A DNA stretch of 37,997 nucleotides from NCBI GenBank assembly GCA_013365365.1, contig JABVXU010000518.1:1-37997 (forward strand), given 5' to 3'. Origin of the DNA: Cruorifilaria tuberocauda. Lineage: Eukaryota > Nematoda > Chromadorea > Rhabditida > Onchocercidae. Positions 22,614-34,200 of the stretch are shown piece after piece; within the stretch, counting starts at the first letter, position 1; the number at the start of each line of letters is the position of its first letter. The notes under the pieces were generated by a model. The model searched no databases and was not told where the DNA came from. It saw only the letters and a program-made list of their open reading frames with translations. The position numbers were made by a program, and so were the translations under genes.

Positions 22614-24470
22614 CTACAATATAATCTATTTTGATATTTTCTAGCTTAATTAATAATGATTACTGGAAGAAATATTAAGCTTGCTTACTTTTAAAACTAT
22701 GATCAAATTTTTAAAGTCCAACTCAAATTACTTGGTGATAAATTTCATATAATTGAGTGATAAGTGATAAAACAGTAATAAGAATAGTAATAACATATGC
22801 AAATGCTAAAATAAGGAAGGAAAAAAGCAATCGATTTTATTATTGTTATAAATTATAAAAAAATAAATTTACTTTTTTAAATTGATTTTTTTCAGTGATA
22901 TAAGATTTCAAAAATATTCCAATCTTCCAATCAATAACCAGATACCTATAAACAATGCTTAAAATATTACAAAAAAAACAAATCAACGATAGTATTAATA
23001 AAAAACAAACGATCACGACATATATCTTTTTAACTAAAACCTAACAATCTAATCTAATATAAAAAGAATCAAATTCTTTTTCACAAGTACAAAGGAAGTA
23101 AAAATACTCTTGAGAATAATTGAAACTGCGTATTTTCCCATTCCCCTTCAATTAATTAATACTCTTAGGTAATAACTATAAGTAGAATGTACAACTATCA
23201 GGTAATAACCATAAATAGAATATATCACTATCACATTACAAACAAACAAATTTTTTCATTTAACTTAAAAGTATAATATCAAAATAAACAAACACCGTTA
23301 TCTTATTTATGTATTTCTTTTCAATAATATTATTCCAACAAATATTAATTCAAATCGATACTATTAAATTTCCTATTTAATACTAAGAACAAGTAAATCT
23401 CTTTCATATATACATAAATGTATTAAGTATTTAAATAAGTCTTAAGCTTTCATTGTTTTTAACAACTAAGATCGGACTATTGATAAATGTCTAATTTGAT
23501 AAATCTGTTAATATTAATAAATACAATTTATGAGAATATTTCTAATGTGTACATGTTAATACAACTTACATCAATAAATTTAGTTATTCACTCACATCCA
23601 ACAATTATTACAACTTTTGCAACAGTTGCAACATGTAAACATTCTGACAGGTAGTGAACATCATAATTTCTTCAACCGGTAAATCGTATATTTACAAGAA
23701 ACTGATGTAATAGTGGTAAAACGAAGAGATTTCGTAGAACTTTGAAGTGATTATCTCTACAAATAAATTGAATAAAACCTAATTTAATTAATTGAATATA
23801 TAATTTTTTTCTCTTTTTCCTTCAAAGAAAAACGATATTTCATGCTAATATTAAAAGTCAAACGTCATTTATATTAAAAAATTTACATAAAATTAAAGTG
23901 ATGAAAAATAACGTATGAAATATGATAACATCAACTAACACATTCAGTGACGCGTTGTTCAATTTAAAAGGACGTTGTGATTGTTAAATCAGGGAAGAGA
24001 TTTACTATTCCGTACTGGTAATTTTTTTTTTATAATTTTTAGGAAAACAAAAAAAACCTAATAAAAAATAAGCATTTATCTTTCATTTCGTTTTTTCTTT
24101 TGATAAACTTTGATTTATCAAGAATTACAAATTTATGAAATTTACGAAAATTCTAAACTTATGAAAAAATCCTGAAGTTATAATTTTTAAAAAATTTTTG
24201 ATATAGTTGAAAAAATAATAATTAATTTGCTAAGGTTAAACAATAAGAAGTAATAATATAAGTAAATGCTTGAGAAGAAATTCATCGAAACTAATCCTTT
24301 TTCCTCGCAGAACCCAAAGATCTTTACCAATTTAAATAATCTTTAAAATTTCCTCATAAAAAAATCAGAAATAATACAATTTTTTGAGAAGTAATTCAAC
24401 AAAATCAATCTTTCATTGTACAAAAATGACAAATTTTGTAGAAATAATTTTAAAATTTCCATAATTTTAT
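22614..24470. other. Divergent intergenic region between CutA (-) and orphan membrane gene (+)
   Basis: 1.86 kb of AT-rich sequence between two gene starts facing away from each other, so both promoters should be here. A short GC-richer patch lies at 23936-24020. One small Cys-rich open stretch with a good donor on the minus strand (23596-23642) is described separately. Nothing else was recognised. Confidence 0.55.
23596..23642 (-). other. Possible Cys-rich first exon, unsupported downstream
   Basis: On the minus strand an ATG directly follows CTGTCAGA and opens MFTCCNCCKSCNNCW, with six Cys in 15 residues, before a good donor GTGAGT (plus 23590-23595). The acceptor-ATG-donor arrangement resembles a trans-spliced first exon. 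No downstream exon in the required phase could be found in 22640-23589, and the tract is rich in TGT/TGC words by composition. It is kept only as a weak candidate. Confidence 0.15.
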
Positions 24471-24514
24471 AGGAAACCTCAAGAAGAGAGAAAGAAAGAG
24501 AGAGAGAGAGAGAG
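24471..24514 (+). promoter_or_regulatory. Splice acceptor followed by GA microsatellite up to the ATG
   Basis: AATTTTATAG ends at 24472 and is followed by 42 bases, mostly GA repeats, running straight into ATGGATATGG at 24515. The 42 bases are also in frame with the ATG (ETSRREKERERERE). They could therefore be a trans-spliced leader or, if an upstream exon exists, coding sequence. Confidence 0.45.
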
Positions 24515-25598
24515 ATGGATATGGAAACATTAACCTGGTGTGCAATAATATCCAGTTGTGGTACCTTAACATTACTTATCATATGTAACGGTGTTCTACT
24601 TTGCTTATTAGAACATGGACATGCCACATTGGAAATTGCATTATGTGAAGAGAAATTTGCAGCTTCATTGAAATTTTCCAAATTTGCAGTTGTAAGTTTT
24701 CTTTTGTTTTAAAATAAAATACAGAATATGAGTTTTTCATATCAACTAAAAATTTTTTCTCTTTTGATTACAAAGAAAAATTATGAAACAGTAAGATGAT
24801 AAGTTAATAATAACTGTGATTATAAAAAAGTAATATTAAGTTAAGAAACAACCAAAAAAATGAAGTAAGAAAAGAATAAATAATTCAGTGAGTTCTTTTT
24901 TTTTGATAACGATTAATTGAAAGTTAAAATAGATTTTGATAATTTAATAATTGACGAGTTTACTTACAGCTTCCAATAGTGGGTGTTGTAGCGCTTTCAC
25001 AAATATGTGGTCTCTCTATCGAACAGGTAGGTATACCTATACTTTAAAGATTTACTAAATAAGTATTTCCCTTATTTTAGGTATTTTTCAAATTAAAAAA
25101 AGAAAAATTTCTTTTGTAATGTAAAATCTATAATCTGATATATACAAAATCAAAAATCTAGTGATTTAAAAACTGAAGAAATTCAATTAGATTAAAGCTA
25201 TTTGAATTGTAATAATTTTTTGAATCAGTAAGCAGTTAGCTGGTTCTTAAGATCATCTTGAATCCTATTTCGTTATCTATAATCGTCAATTGTATGATAT
25301 TCCAAAACTGTAACTATAAGAAAACTAACTCAATATGAAAATACAAATCTAAAATATTTGGATATATTTAAATGTAAAATTAAATTTCAATGAAAATGTT
25401 ATATATAAATGTAAATTAAATACTTATTGAAAAAAAAAGATTGTTGGCGAATATGATAAAGACTCGATGGAACGCCGAGCAATTATTTATGGAGTTTTTG
25501 GACAAGATCATGTCACGAAACAGTTTATTGACACTTGTCCGAAATTTTTACGAAATGGTTATGAAGAAGAGTATTTATTGTTCGCTGATAAATTATGA
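24515..25598 (+). CDS. Unrecognised small membrane protein, probably two hydrophobic segments
   Basis: I do not recognise this family. Three exons, 24515-24691, 24970-25026 and 25440-25598, join in frame to 130 residues. Residues 8-32 (WCAIISSCGTLTLLIICNGV onward) form a clear membrane helix. Residues 57-76 (LPIVGVVALSQICGLSI) are a second, weaker hydrophobic segment. The C-terminal 50 residues are polar and contain DSMERRAI and FIDTCPKFLRNGYEEEY. Exons 1 and 2 have good splice sites (GTAAGT; TTACTTACAG; GTAGGT). The acceptor before exon 3 is poor: a run of A before AG at 25439. Even so, exon 3 keeps a 52-residue open frame in the right phase with balanced composition. A resemblance to part of a multi-pass membrane protein is possible, so upstream exons may be missing. 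Confidence 0.5.
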
Positions 25599-26922
25599 TA
25601 TTTGTAATTTATTTTGAAAATTCATTCAATAGATATCACTCTTAATTAATTTCCATCTGTCAGTTAGTCAATTTAAATGTCAAATGGTAGTAAAAAGTTT
25701 CAATCAAGGGTACCAAAATTTAAACTATATTAATATCTGACCAACTTTATCTGAACAATTATTCCATGTAAAACAAAGAGATCATTATCGATTGCTATAT
25801 GCTCCTTCCAGATCTCATGTTAATACAACTAAATAGCCTATACTATAAAATGTGATTTGAGTATTTAATAAATTGAAAATATAATGATAAATTCAATTAC
25901 ATATGAATGAACACAGAAAATTTCGATGAAATATAGAATGAAAATATTCAGAAAAACCTTATCTGTTCATAAAATTTGAGAAATTATACAAAAATCACGA
26001 AAATCTAAAATACAAATTAAAGATTAAGAAAAATACAGTCAAGAAAATTTCCAAATCTCAATTAAATATAATTCAGAGCACTTTCACAAGCTTTCGTAGG
26101 TTTTATTATGTCAACTGACTGTTATTAAAAAAAATTTTTCACGTTAAACATATCAATCTAGCACAAAATCAATGTTTATGTGAAGTGTCTGATGTAAATA
26201 ATTGCAAAGTATTAAGATTTTCTGAAATATCTTAAATCATTGCACTGTTCAAAACATAACTCCGAGAAATACTAAGCGTCCTGCTTAACTTTACAATAAC
26301 TGTAGATATATTTCAAAAACCTTCCTCAATAACAATAAGTAATTAATTGATTTTGATACCTGCAAAATGATTAACCAGCAACTTGTTATGAAGAAAACAA
26401 ATAAAAATATAACAGAAAAGTATGAATTAAATTTTGCAAAAAAATTGCAACAAAAAGAATTTGAATGCGTTTAGAAACATCTCACTAATGTAGTAAAAGA
26501 GATGAAGATTACCGAATATTAACGATGGTATTTTTAAATTTGAGCATACATCACCCACTACATACTGCATGCAAAAATCAGCGCGTACTAGTTGATGCTA
26601 TCAAGAGATACAAAGAAGGATATCATCTTTCTTTAACAAGGCACGAAATTATAAGTTATTTCAAAAAAAACTAAATTAGAGGCACATGAAAAGAGAGAAT
26701 AAAAAAATCGGTGATGAATGTTTTTCTGTCTCTATGACTTAAAATCATATAATGATGAAAATAGGGTGCGGTGAAAAATTCTCTCCTTTAAATCGTTGTA
26801 GTACTAACTATGATGATTTAAAAATTTGATGTTAAGTAATAAAACTAGAATAAGTGTACTATTCTTCTAAAAAGTATTATAATACTCAATATCCTATATT
26901 AAAGTATCTAAAATACAAAAAC
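25599..26922. other. Convergent non-coding region
   Basis: 1.3 kb between the 3' ends of the orphan membrane gene (+) and the ERGIC3 homologue (-). AATAAA at 25867-25872 could serve the plus-strand gene. No coding sequence was recognised. Confidence 0.6.
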
Positions 26923-29900
26923 CTATGTATATTTATTAAGCGCAATCTTCTGACTAATGATTCGTCCCGAACGATAAATGAATGCATCGATCAAACTTGC
27001 AACCGTGAAAATACCACCAATTATTGCACATATTGAAACCAGAAACGTAGATAAACTTCTGAAAATAAATACTTCCAATAATTTCGATCGATTTTATAAT
27101 AAGATTAGATGCCCAACTCTACGCTTTGCTGTGGATAAAAGAAGTTTAAAGCACTTTTGGGACTAATAAGAATTCCAAAAGATTAATTTTAAAGAAAAAT
27201 AAATATACAATCATAAGATGAATTTCAAAGAAAATGAAATGATAGAATCTAAAGCAGCTTAGATATTCAATAAACAATAAGAAAAGCAAATTTTTGAGTA
27301 AAGAATTAATTATTACATATATTAACATCATGAGCTATTTCAAACAACTAAATTTCCATAAGATCACTGAATCGTTCATCCACTGTAAAGTTGTTAATAT
27401 CATTGTATTCAATGTGTTTAGTAGTGGTACAAAAACGCCCGTTCTAAGTTGCTTGACTTTAATTTCAAGTCATCTTCAACAAGTACGAGGACCACCTCAC
27501 CACTTTCATGCCACTTGATAAAGTAAAGATGTTAAACCAAAAAATCTCACTTTTCCATCAGATCATTAAATTCACCTCTGTCTTTAAAACAAAGAAGCTG
27601 TAGCAATATCAATCACACTCAATTTGAAAATGTGATATTTCAGGTATATCTTGATTAAAAACAATCGTTATAACATACTGTCGTCTTTCCTCATATTTGA
27701 CCATCAGCGGTGAAAATTCGTACTGCACAAAAAAACCAGGTAAACCGGATGCTCCTTGCGATATATCTTTTTGATATGTAGTGACCGAGAAAAGATGACT
27801 GAAGATATTCCGTGTGGGATCCAAGAAAACATATGAAGTTGGTACCAATTTCAGATGATACTGATACATTATACCCTCTAAATTAAACTTCTGCAGCTAT
27901 TAATGGATTTATGTTACTTACTGATATCAAAGAGTTAATATTGCATGGCAAGCTTCTAAAGTTACCTGAATCCTTTGCAGATCCAAAAAATTTTCCGTCC
28001 AATGGATAAATCTTTCCCGGAAATGAATTTCCGAAAGAAAAATGATTGATTGTATGACTCGTGTCGAATTTTGATGGTGAAAGTGAGTGTAAATCATGAA
28101 CTGGAAAAAGTGTTCTAAAAGTGAGGAAGTAATTCAGAAAAGCATTCAACATGCAAATATTCATATAAGTATGAAGTACCGATCTAGGAAATTAAGTAGT
28201 TTTATCCAAATTATCAAAATATTAAAAAAACATGTAAAGTAGCTAAAATTAATATTTTGATCACATCGGATGTATTGTTATTTATTATCTTACCTATAGT
28301 TACTCATACCAGTTAATATAAATAAATGTTGTAAGGAAAATGAAAGAAAATTTTGACGTATTTACAATGAGATCGATGAGCTTTGAGTGGATCACCAGGC
28401 GCAATGTGGAAATTACCAGCAACCTGTAAGTGATGTTGGATATATCCTGATAACTGCTATGGAAATCAAAAATACAATCTCAGGAAGAAAATATCGAAAT
28501 ATACCTAATTAGCTTAAAAGTAATTATAATTATTCCCGTTTTCCTCTGTCAAATTTTCTTACAGTTGGCCATTTAGAAGATCACTCTTGAAATCAAAAAA
28601 ATTACAAACCTTAGCTACTTGGACCTTGCCATAAACTCGACAACCTTCATTTTTATGTTCATTCATTTCTTTTACCCACACATCGCTTTTACATTGTTCA
28701 ACAGTTTCGACATTGATTAATTCCCATCCTTTTCTCATGTATGCCTCTTTCACCTCTTCACATGTATTGCAACACCTACAAAGATAATATTACTGTTATT
28801 AAACTGAAGTAAAATAGTTAAGTATGCTCGCAAATAGTTAGAATATTGTATTTCCTATTAAAGTATGATAAGTGTAGAAAAAATTCGATATTGGCTATCA
28901 AATATTCATAACTGGGAATATTAATTAATTTTTAGAGCACTTTTAATTTCGAAACGCCTTACATCCTTCAGTTGTCAAAACAGAAGCGATGACAAAACTA
29001 GTGATAAAAATTTCAAACTTGAAAAGAATGTACTACAGAAATACCCGTCTCTTGCTCCATAGCAACTACCACATAAAATCTCAGAGGCGGATACTGAAGA
29101 TGCAGTGGTCGCATTAATATTTACTGCTGAAAAGTTAAGTATTACGTTAAGGTGTTTAACATGAGATGTTTAAAAGGCCTAAAATGTAAAGGACATCAAG
29201 AAAAAAAGAAATACTAGCCTTGCCTGACTCCTTCACCTTCTTTTCCATTTATCAAACTTATTTTATACACATCGTCCTTAATATCATCCTGATTATCCCC
29301 GCTTAAATCCATCACATCAATTGTTATCACTGAAAAATATTGCAACAGTTATGTTATGAAGAAAAAGGCATGTACTAAACGGATGAAATGGATGTGTATT
29401 TTATCGTTTACACCAAAAATAAGCAGCAAAAAATAAAGCTTGCTCATAGAACTTGATAACATAAAAAATATTAAAACGAGAACAAAACTATTCGAACCAG
29501 AACAAGGTAAACGGGGAAACGTAATATCAAAATTAACATCGACTCGTTGCTCAGCAGGCGTTGAATCCACATAAAGCTGTTCAACTATATCCACTGATAA
29601 AAATGATAGTGTTTCCGATACGAACATAAATATGATCAAAGCACTGCTTAACAGAGTAACTGTAAGAGAAATTTCGAAAATTTAAAATTCTGATTTAAGA
29701 AAATATAGTAAACATCAAAATCGCACAACAGAAGCGATAGAATACTCTAACATCTGATTTTTTCTCAATATCTGATAAAATATAACATATAAAAAAACTA
29801 CCTAACAGATATTGAAAACTTTCTATCAAAATTTGTTATGTAATGATTCTGCAACCCTCTAAAGTAAAACCCTTTATGTATCATTCTACACTTTTATCAT

Positions 29901-29995
29901 TACTTACCAGCTCCACCTGCCAATGTTCGAACACGGAAATCATCAAGCGGTTTCGTGTACGCATCGAAATCTTTGAGACGTTCCAGTAACGACAT
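26923..29995 (-). CDS. ERGIC3: ERGIC3/Erv46 homologue, ER-Golgi cycling membrane protein
   Basis: Erv46 family: works with ERGIC2/Erv41 as a cargo and retrieval receptor cycling between ER and cis-Golgi. Minus-strand exons: 29995-29908, 29659-29498, 29329-29237, 29126-29045, 28775-28610, 28423-28366, 28100-27966, 27877-27679, 27058-26923; 372 residues, near the family's usual length. N-terminal cytosolic LLERLKDFDAYTKPLDDFRV leads into membrane segment 1 (about 25-46). The lumenal domain has ELYVD-like EQLYVDST, FPRLPCSVITIDVMD, the Cys cluster CGSCYGARDGCCNTC, NEGCRVYGKVQVAKVAGNFH and ASGLPGFFVQYEFSPLMVK. Membrane segment 2 (about 331-355) is FLVSICAIIGGIFTVASLID, then a short basic tail. 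Exon 3 is taken to end at GAAG before GTGAAG; a longer reading would need a GC donor. The start matches the family start. Confidence 0.95.
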
Positions 29996-30546
29996 ATGTT
30001 ATATGTTTGAACAATCACACACAATAACTGTTGATAAAAGGTCAAATGATTAAACACGAAAAATAAAGATGTACAATAATTATGACATAAGTATTTGTTG
30101 CTCTCCGAAATCCTGAAACTTAATTATCTATAGTCACTGAGAGTCAATGAATAATCAATATAAAGCTTATTAGAAAATTAATTGATAATAATTTATACCT
30201 GTGAAAGGAAAGATTTAATTAAATTCATTAAAATTACTTTCTAACAGAAAGGCATGGAAATTGAACTAAAAATAGCATGGCTAACTGATTAACTGTAATA
30301 TTGGATTGCAGTACGTTTTATCAATAACTAATCTGCTATGTAATTCAGTAGAATCGTTTTTCGTAAATGACTGAAATCAACGTATACACGCACATATGAT
30401 ACACAAACATACATACACATGCACACACAGATAACTTATACCAATAATTTATTCTTATCAAAGAAGATGAAAAGTGACCTTTTGCTAGGATTATAATGAT
30501 AGCTGTTCGTGAGTAAAAAAACCAATAGAATACAATATTCAGATAC

Positions 30547-30606
30547 AGGTAATTTACTTAGGTGTATAGTAGTCATAGGTAATTTACTTAGGTATATAGT
30601 ACTCAT
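30547..30606. repeat. 30-bp tandem duplication
   Basis: Copies 30547-30576 and 30577-30606 both read AGGTAATTTACTTAGGT and differ at two positions. Confidence 0.88.
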
Positions 30607-30967
30607 AACACTTACAATATTTATCTATTCAGAAATGATTAGCATGATTAAAATGTTAACAAGTGACCGAAAAAACGATAAATAACAATCGTCCATTGCT
30701 AAAATATTAGTAATATTCGTCGAACTATAGGCTTTCTTATCTTTTCTTGGATCAGATGATTAACTTAACAATTCATATTCGTGAAAGTACACGTAATATT
30801 ACCTATAACTCCCTTATAACCTTTAGCCTTCCTACTGTAACAATTAGCTGATCGGAAGAGTGGATTTCATTTCTGCTACACGACCGTGCTATATGAAAGT
30901 TGAGGCGTCACGCAATAATAACGTTTCACCTCACGTTTAACCACATACGCTTTTTGTCTTCTCAAAC

Positions 30968-30994
30968 TTCTCGTATTCCTTACGAATACGAGAA
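30968..30994. promoter_or_regulatory. Perfect 11-bp inverted repeat in bidirectional promoter
   Basis: TTCTCGTATTC (30968-30978) and GAATACGAGAA (30984-30994) are exact reverse complements around the 5-base spacer CTTAC. It lies in the less A/T-rich part of the divergent intergenic region, about 970 bases from the ERGIC3 ATG and 300 bases from the orphan gene ATG. It could be a protein-binding palindrome or a hairpin; no known motif was assigned. Confidence 0.6.
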
Positions 30995-31290
30995 AACTCT
31001 CTTACGAAAGGTCAAACTTCAGAAGGTTAAGTATATATCCTTATTGCGATCAAAAAATTATCATACGATATAATAAGAAACAAAAAACAATAATTAATGT
31101 AAAATACAATAATTAATATAAAATTTTGATAAATAAATTTGATTTAAATTTTGATGAAATTTGAATGATAAATCATTAATAGCAAATATGCATACACAAA
31201 TTATAAAAATAATTTTACATTTATGAAAATAAATTTAATTTAATTCATTCGCTTGTACATTATCATTTCGATTCGGTCTATTTGACAATA

Positions 31291-34200
31291 ATGTTGCTTG
31301 ATAAGTTACTATTTATACTTTTATTACAAGCAATCATAAATGTTCTTAATTGTCAGGTATTATTATTGTATAGATTAATTTATATTATCATCTTATCATT
31401 TACTTTTTCCATTCGTATAATTTATTTTTAATAGTTACTCGAATCGCTTCACTCATTTTGTTGAAATTTTAATAAAAATTTTTGTTTGATTAAATTTTAC
31501 GCATATTAACGATGTAATAATGATGAACGATTAACAGTGATGATGATAATTGATTAACAATGATGATGATAATGATTAACAATGATGATGATAATTAATT
31601 AAGAAACCTGGAACACGTGTATCAACAATGGTAACCAAATATATGACACCGGTGATAACGGCAAAAGATAATCTTACTTTCGAGAGTCATGCGTCAAATA
31701 TTGAACAATTGCAATTTATTCTTGCAAAACAAGCTGTCAAAGGTCGTGCTAAACAGCCAAATGTTACTTTTGCTATTCAAATTGCACGTAAATCATGCGA
31801 AGCGTACGTGTTTTTGTTGTACAATATAAAATAATGAAATTTTTAAGTTGGATAAATTTTAATCAATTTAGCTTAATCGTCTGTTAATTTAATTAATCTT
31901 TTAAAATAAACTTTGGTTATTTTCGTACTGAAATTTTCAATTTAATTCAACGATAATAATTAACTTAGAATGACTAGAAATTTGCTTTATTAACTATGTT
32001 AATTAATTAATTAATTCAATAAAAGTCCAAAAATTTGCATGTTCAAACTAGGAAAGAACGAGGGAAAGCTTAAATTTTTGCAAAAAATAAAACGAAACTT
32101 CTACGATTACCTTTTGTAATTATTATATTATTGTTTTAATTTATAATTAACAAACTTCTTATTTCACTTTTATGTAGTTTTATTGTTTTAATTTTTTTTT
32201 AGTCAATACTTGTGCAGTTATTTGATAAGCATTTAGTTACTATCTTTCTTTCCTGTTCTTTTTTCATATTTATGTATTTTTGATAATTTAATCAATAGTT
32301 ATTCATTATTTTATCATTTGATAAGCATTTAGCTTATTATTTTAGAAGCATCTAGCTTACTATTTCATGAGAACCTAACTTACTATTTTAGAAGCATTTA
32401 ACTTACTATTTGATAAGCATTTAGCTTACTCTCTTTTTTTCTTGCTTACTTTTCTTTCGTATCGTCAAAAGAAGGAATTTCAGAATGAAATTATGTTTCG
32501 GGAATAAAACTAATCTGTTCCGTCATTTGGATTTACTCTCGAAGGTAAAAAATGGGGGGCCAACTTATAATAAGAGATTAAGTCAAGCAGTTTACGCATT
32601 AGTGGAACGATCAGCATATGAAGTAGACGCGTGTTCGGGAATGACGGCAATCGAGTGGGAATTCCCGAATCCATGGGAGTGGAATAATTCAAGCCAGCAG
32701 AAAGGATTCATACATTACTCAGCTCTCTATAAAGGTTTAATTATAATTATAATGTCTCCCTTCTTCCACGAGAAATGATATGATAATCAGTGATAATGAA
32801 GTATTAAGTTATTTAGTTGCTTATTAGTTATCAAACTTAATACAGTACAATTTTATAATCTCTTTCTTCATCCTTGAAAAGTGATATGATAATCAGTGAT
32901 AATGAAGTATTGAGTTCTTGAGTTATTTATTACTTGTTAAACTTAATACAGTACAATTTTATAATCTCTTTCTTCATCCTTGAAAAGTAATATGATAATC
33001 AGTGATAATGAAATATTGAGTTACTTAGTTATTTATCTAAGTATTGAATTGTTCATTCATCTACTAGTACTTATTATACTTTTACTTATCTGCTTTTATC
33101 CGTCATACTTATCATACCATAAAATATTATAGATTTTTATATTATCAATATATTACTGTCATTATGATATATTGAATTATATCATCAATTATTATTGTTT
33201 GCTCCATTATCAATTGTGCTGGTATCAGTTTAGGAAGCATAAAAATTAATTCATTTTGGTATTGGAAATTTTCAAATTGATAATGATAAATTAATTAACA
33301 ATGTTGATAAATTAATTAGTAAATTACAGGTGATGTATCAAGTAGTTATCGTTCTAAAATGACTGGTATATCAAACGTCGAAACAATTATCTTACATAAT
33401 GATGTAAATATATATCTCTGAATTTATTTTTCTAGAATTTTAATTTAATCAGTTTACTTTTGTAAAAACCATAATAGCATTTTATCATTTCCTAAAATAT
33501 ACAAAAGTTTGTAAAGAATATTTGACTGAATTGTTTTTTTCTTTTCTTCTTTCGTTTTTATAGCGCTGAAAAGATTTATTCTTTAAAAGAAATTATTTTA
33601 ATTACAATTGATAATCAATGATTAATACAGGAACATAGATCATGAAATTCATTTCAAGTTAAATAGTTTAATTAATTCTTGATATGATAGATTGATTAAT
33701 ATCAAATAACGAAAGATAAAATTATTGATAAATACTTTAGCGCAATTATTTAGAGATAATTTTAGTGATAAATTTGATAGTAAAAGAAAAATAAGCATAT
33801 ATTATTTCATTTGGAAAAAAGCGTGATAAGCGTTTTATTTTTATCAATTTTATTATAGCTAAATTCACAACCACAAAAGCTTGGCATAGAAATAAGACAT
33901 GGGCCAATACTTTTTAATAAGCCAATCGATGAAACAACCCCAGCTTTCACAACATTTTATGAAACATACGATTTATGGTCCAAATCAACAGAATTATATT
34001 TCGTTCTTGCACAAAATCCTAATTTATGTAGTGCTCGTTTTTCAGTAAGTTAAAATTTTAATTAATTTATAATTTAAGTTGAAGAATTGATATTTAAATA
34101 TTTAAATATAGTTAATTAAAAATAATCAAAATTAAAGTTTGAATTCATCCTATCACAATTACTTTATTCTTTTTTAAATAGCTTATTCGCTTTAGAATAA

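Larger units (their letters stand above)
29996..31290. other. Head-to-head promoter region between ERGIC3 (-) and orphan glycoprotein gene (+)
   Basis: 1.3 kb between two divergent ATGs. It contains CA-rich alternating sequence at 30380-30431, a 30-bp duplication at 30547-30606, and a GC-richer segment at 30780-31030 carrying a perfect inverted repeat. A minus-strand TATCAACAG (plus 30031-30039) might be the trans-splice acceptor of ERGIC3. No coding sequence was seen. Confidence 0.55.

Noticed and set aside
22920..23050. Minus-strand hydrophobic open stretch (LVKKIYVVIVCFLLILSLI)
   Set aside because: T-rich AT sequence readily yields such peptides. It does not join in phase with the Cys-rich candidate at 23596-23642 and has no other exon.
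24343..24681. 112-codon minus-strand open frame
   Set aside because: It lies antisense to exon 1 of the orphan membrane gene, includes the translated CT microsatellite and has no domain resemblance.
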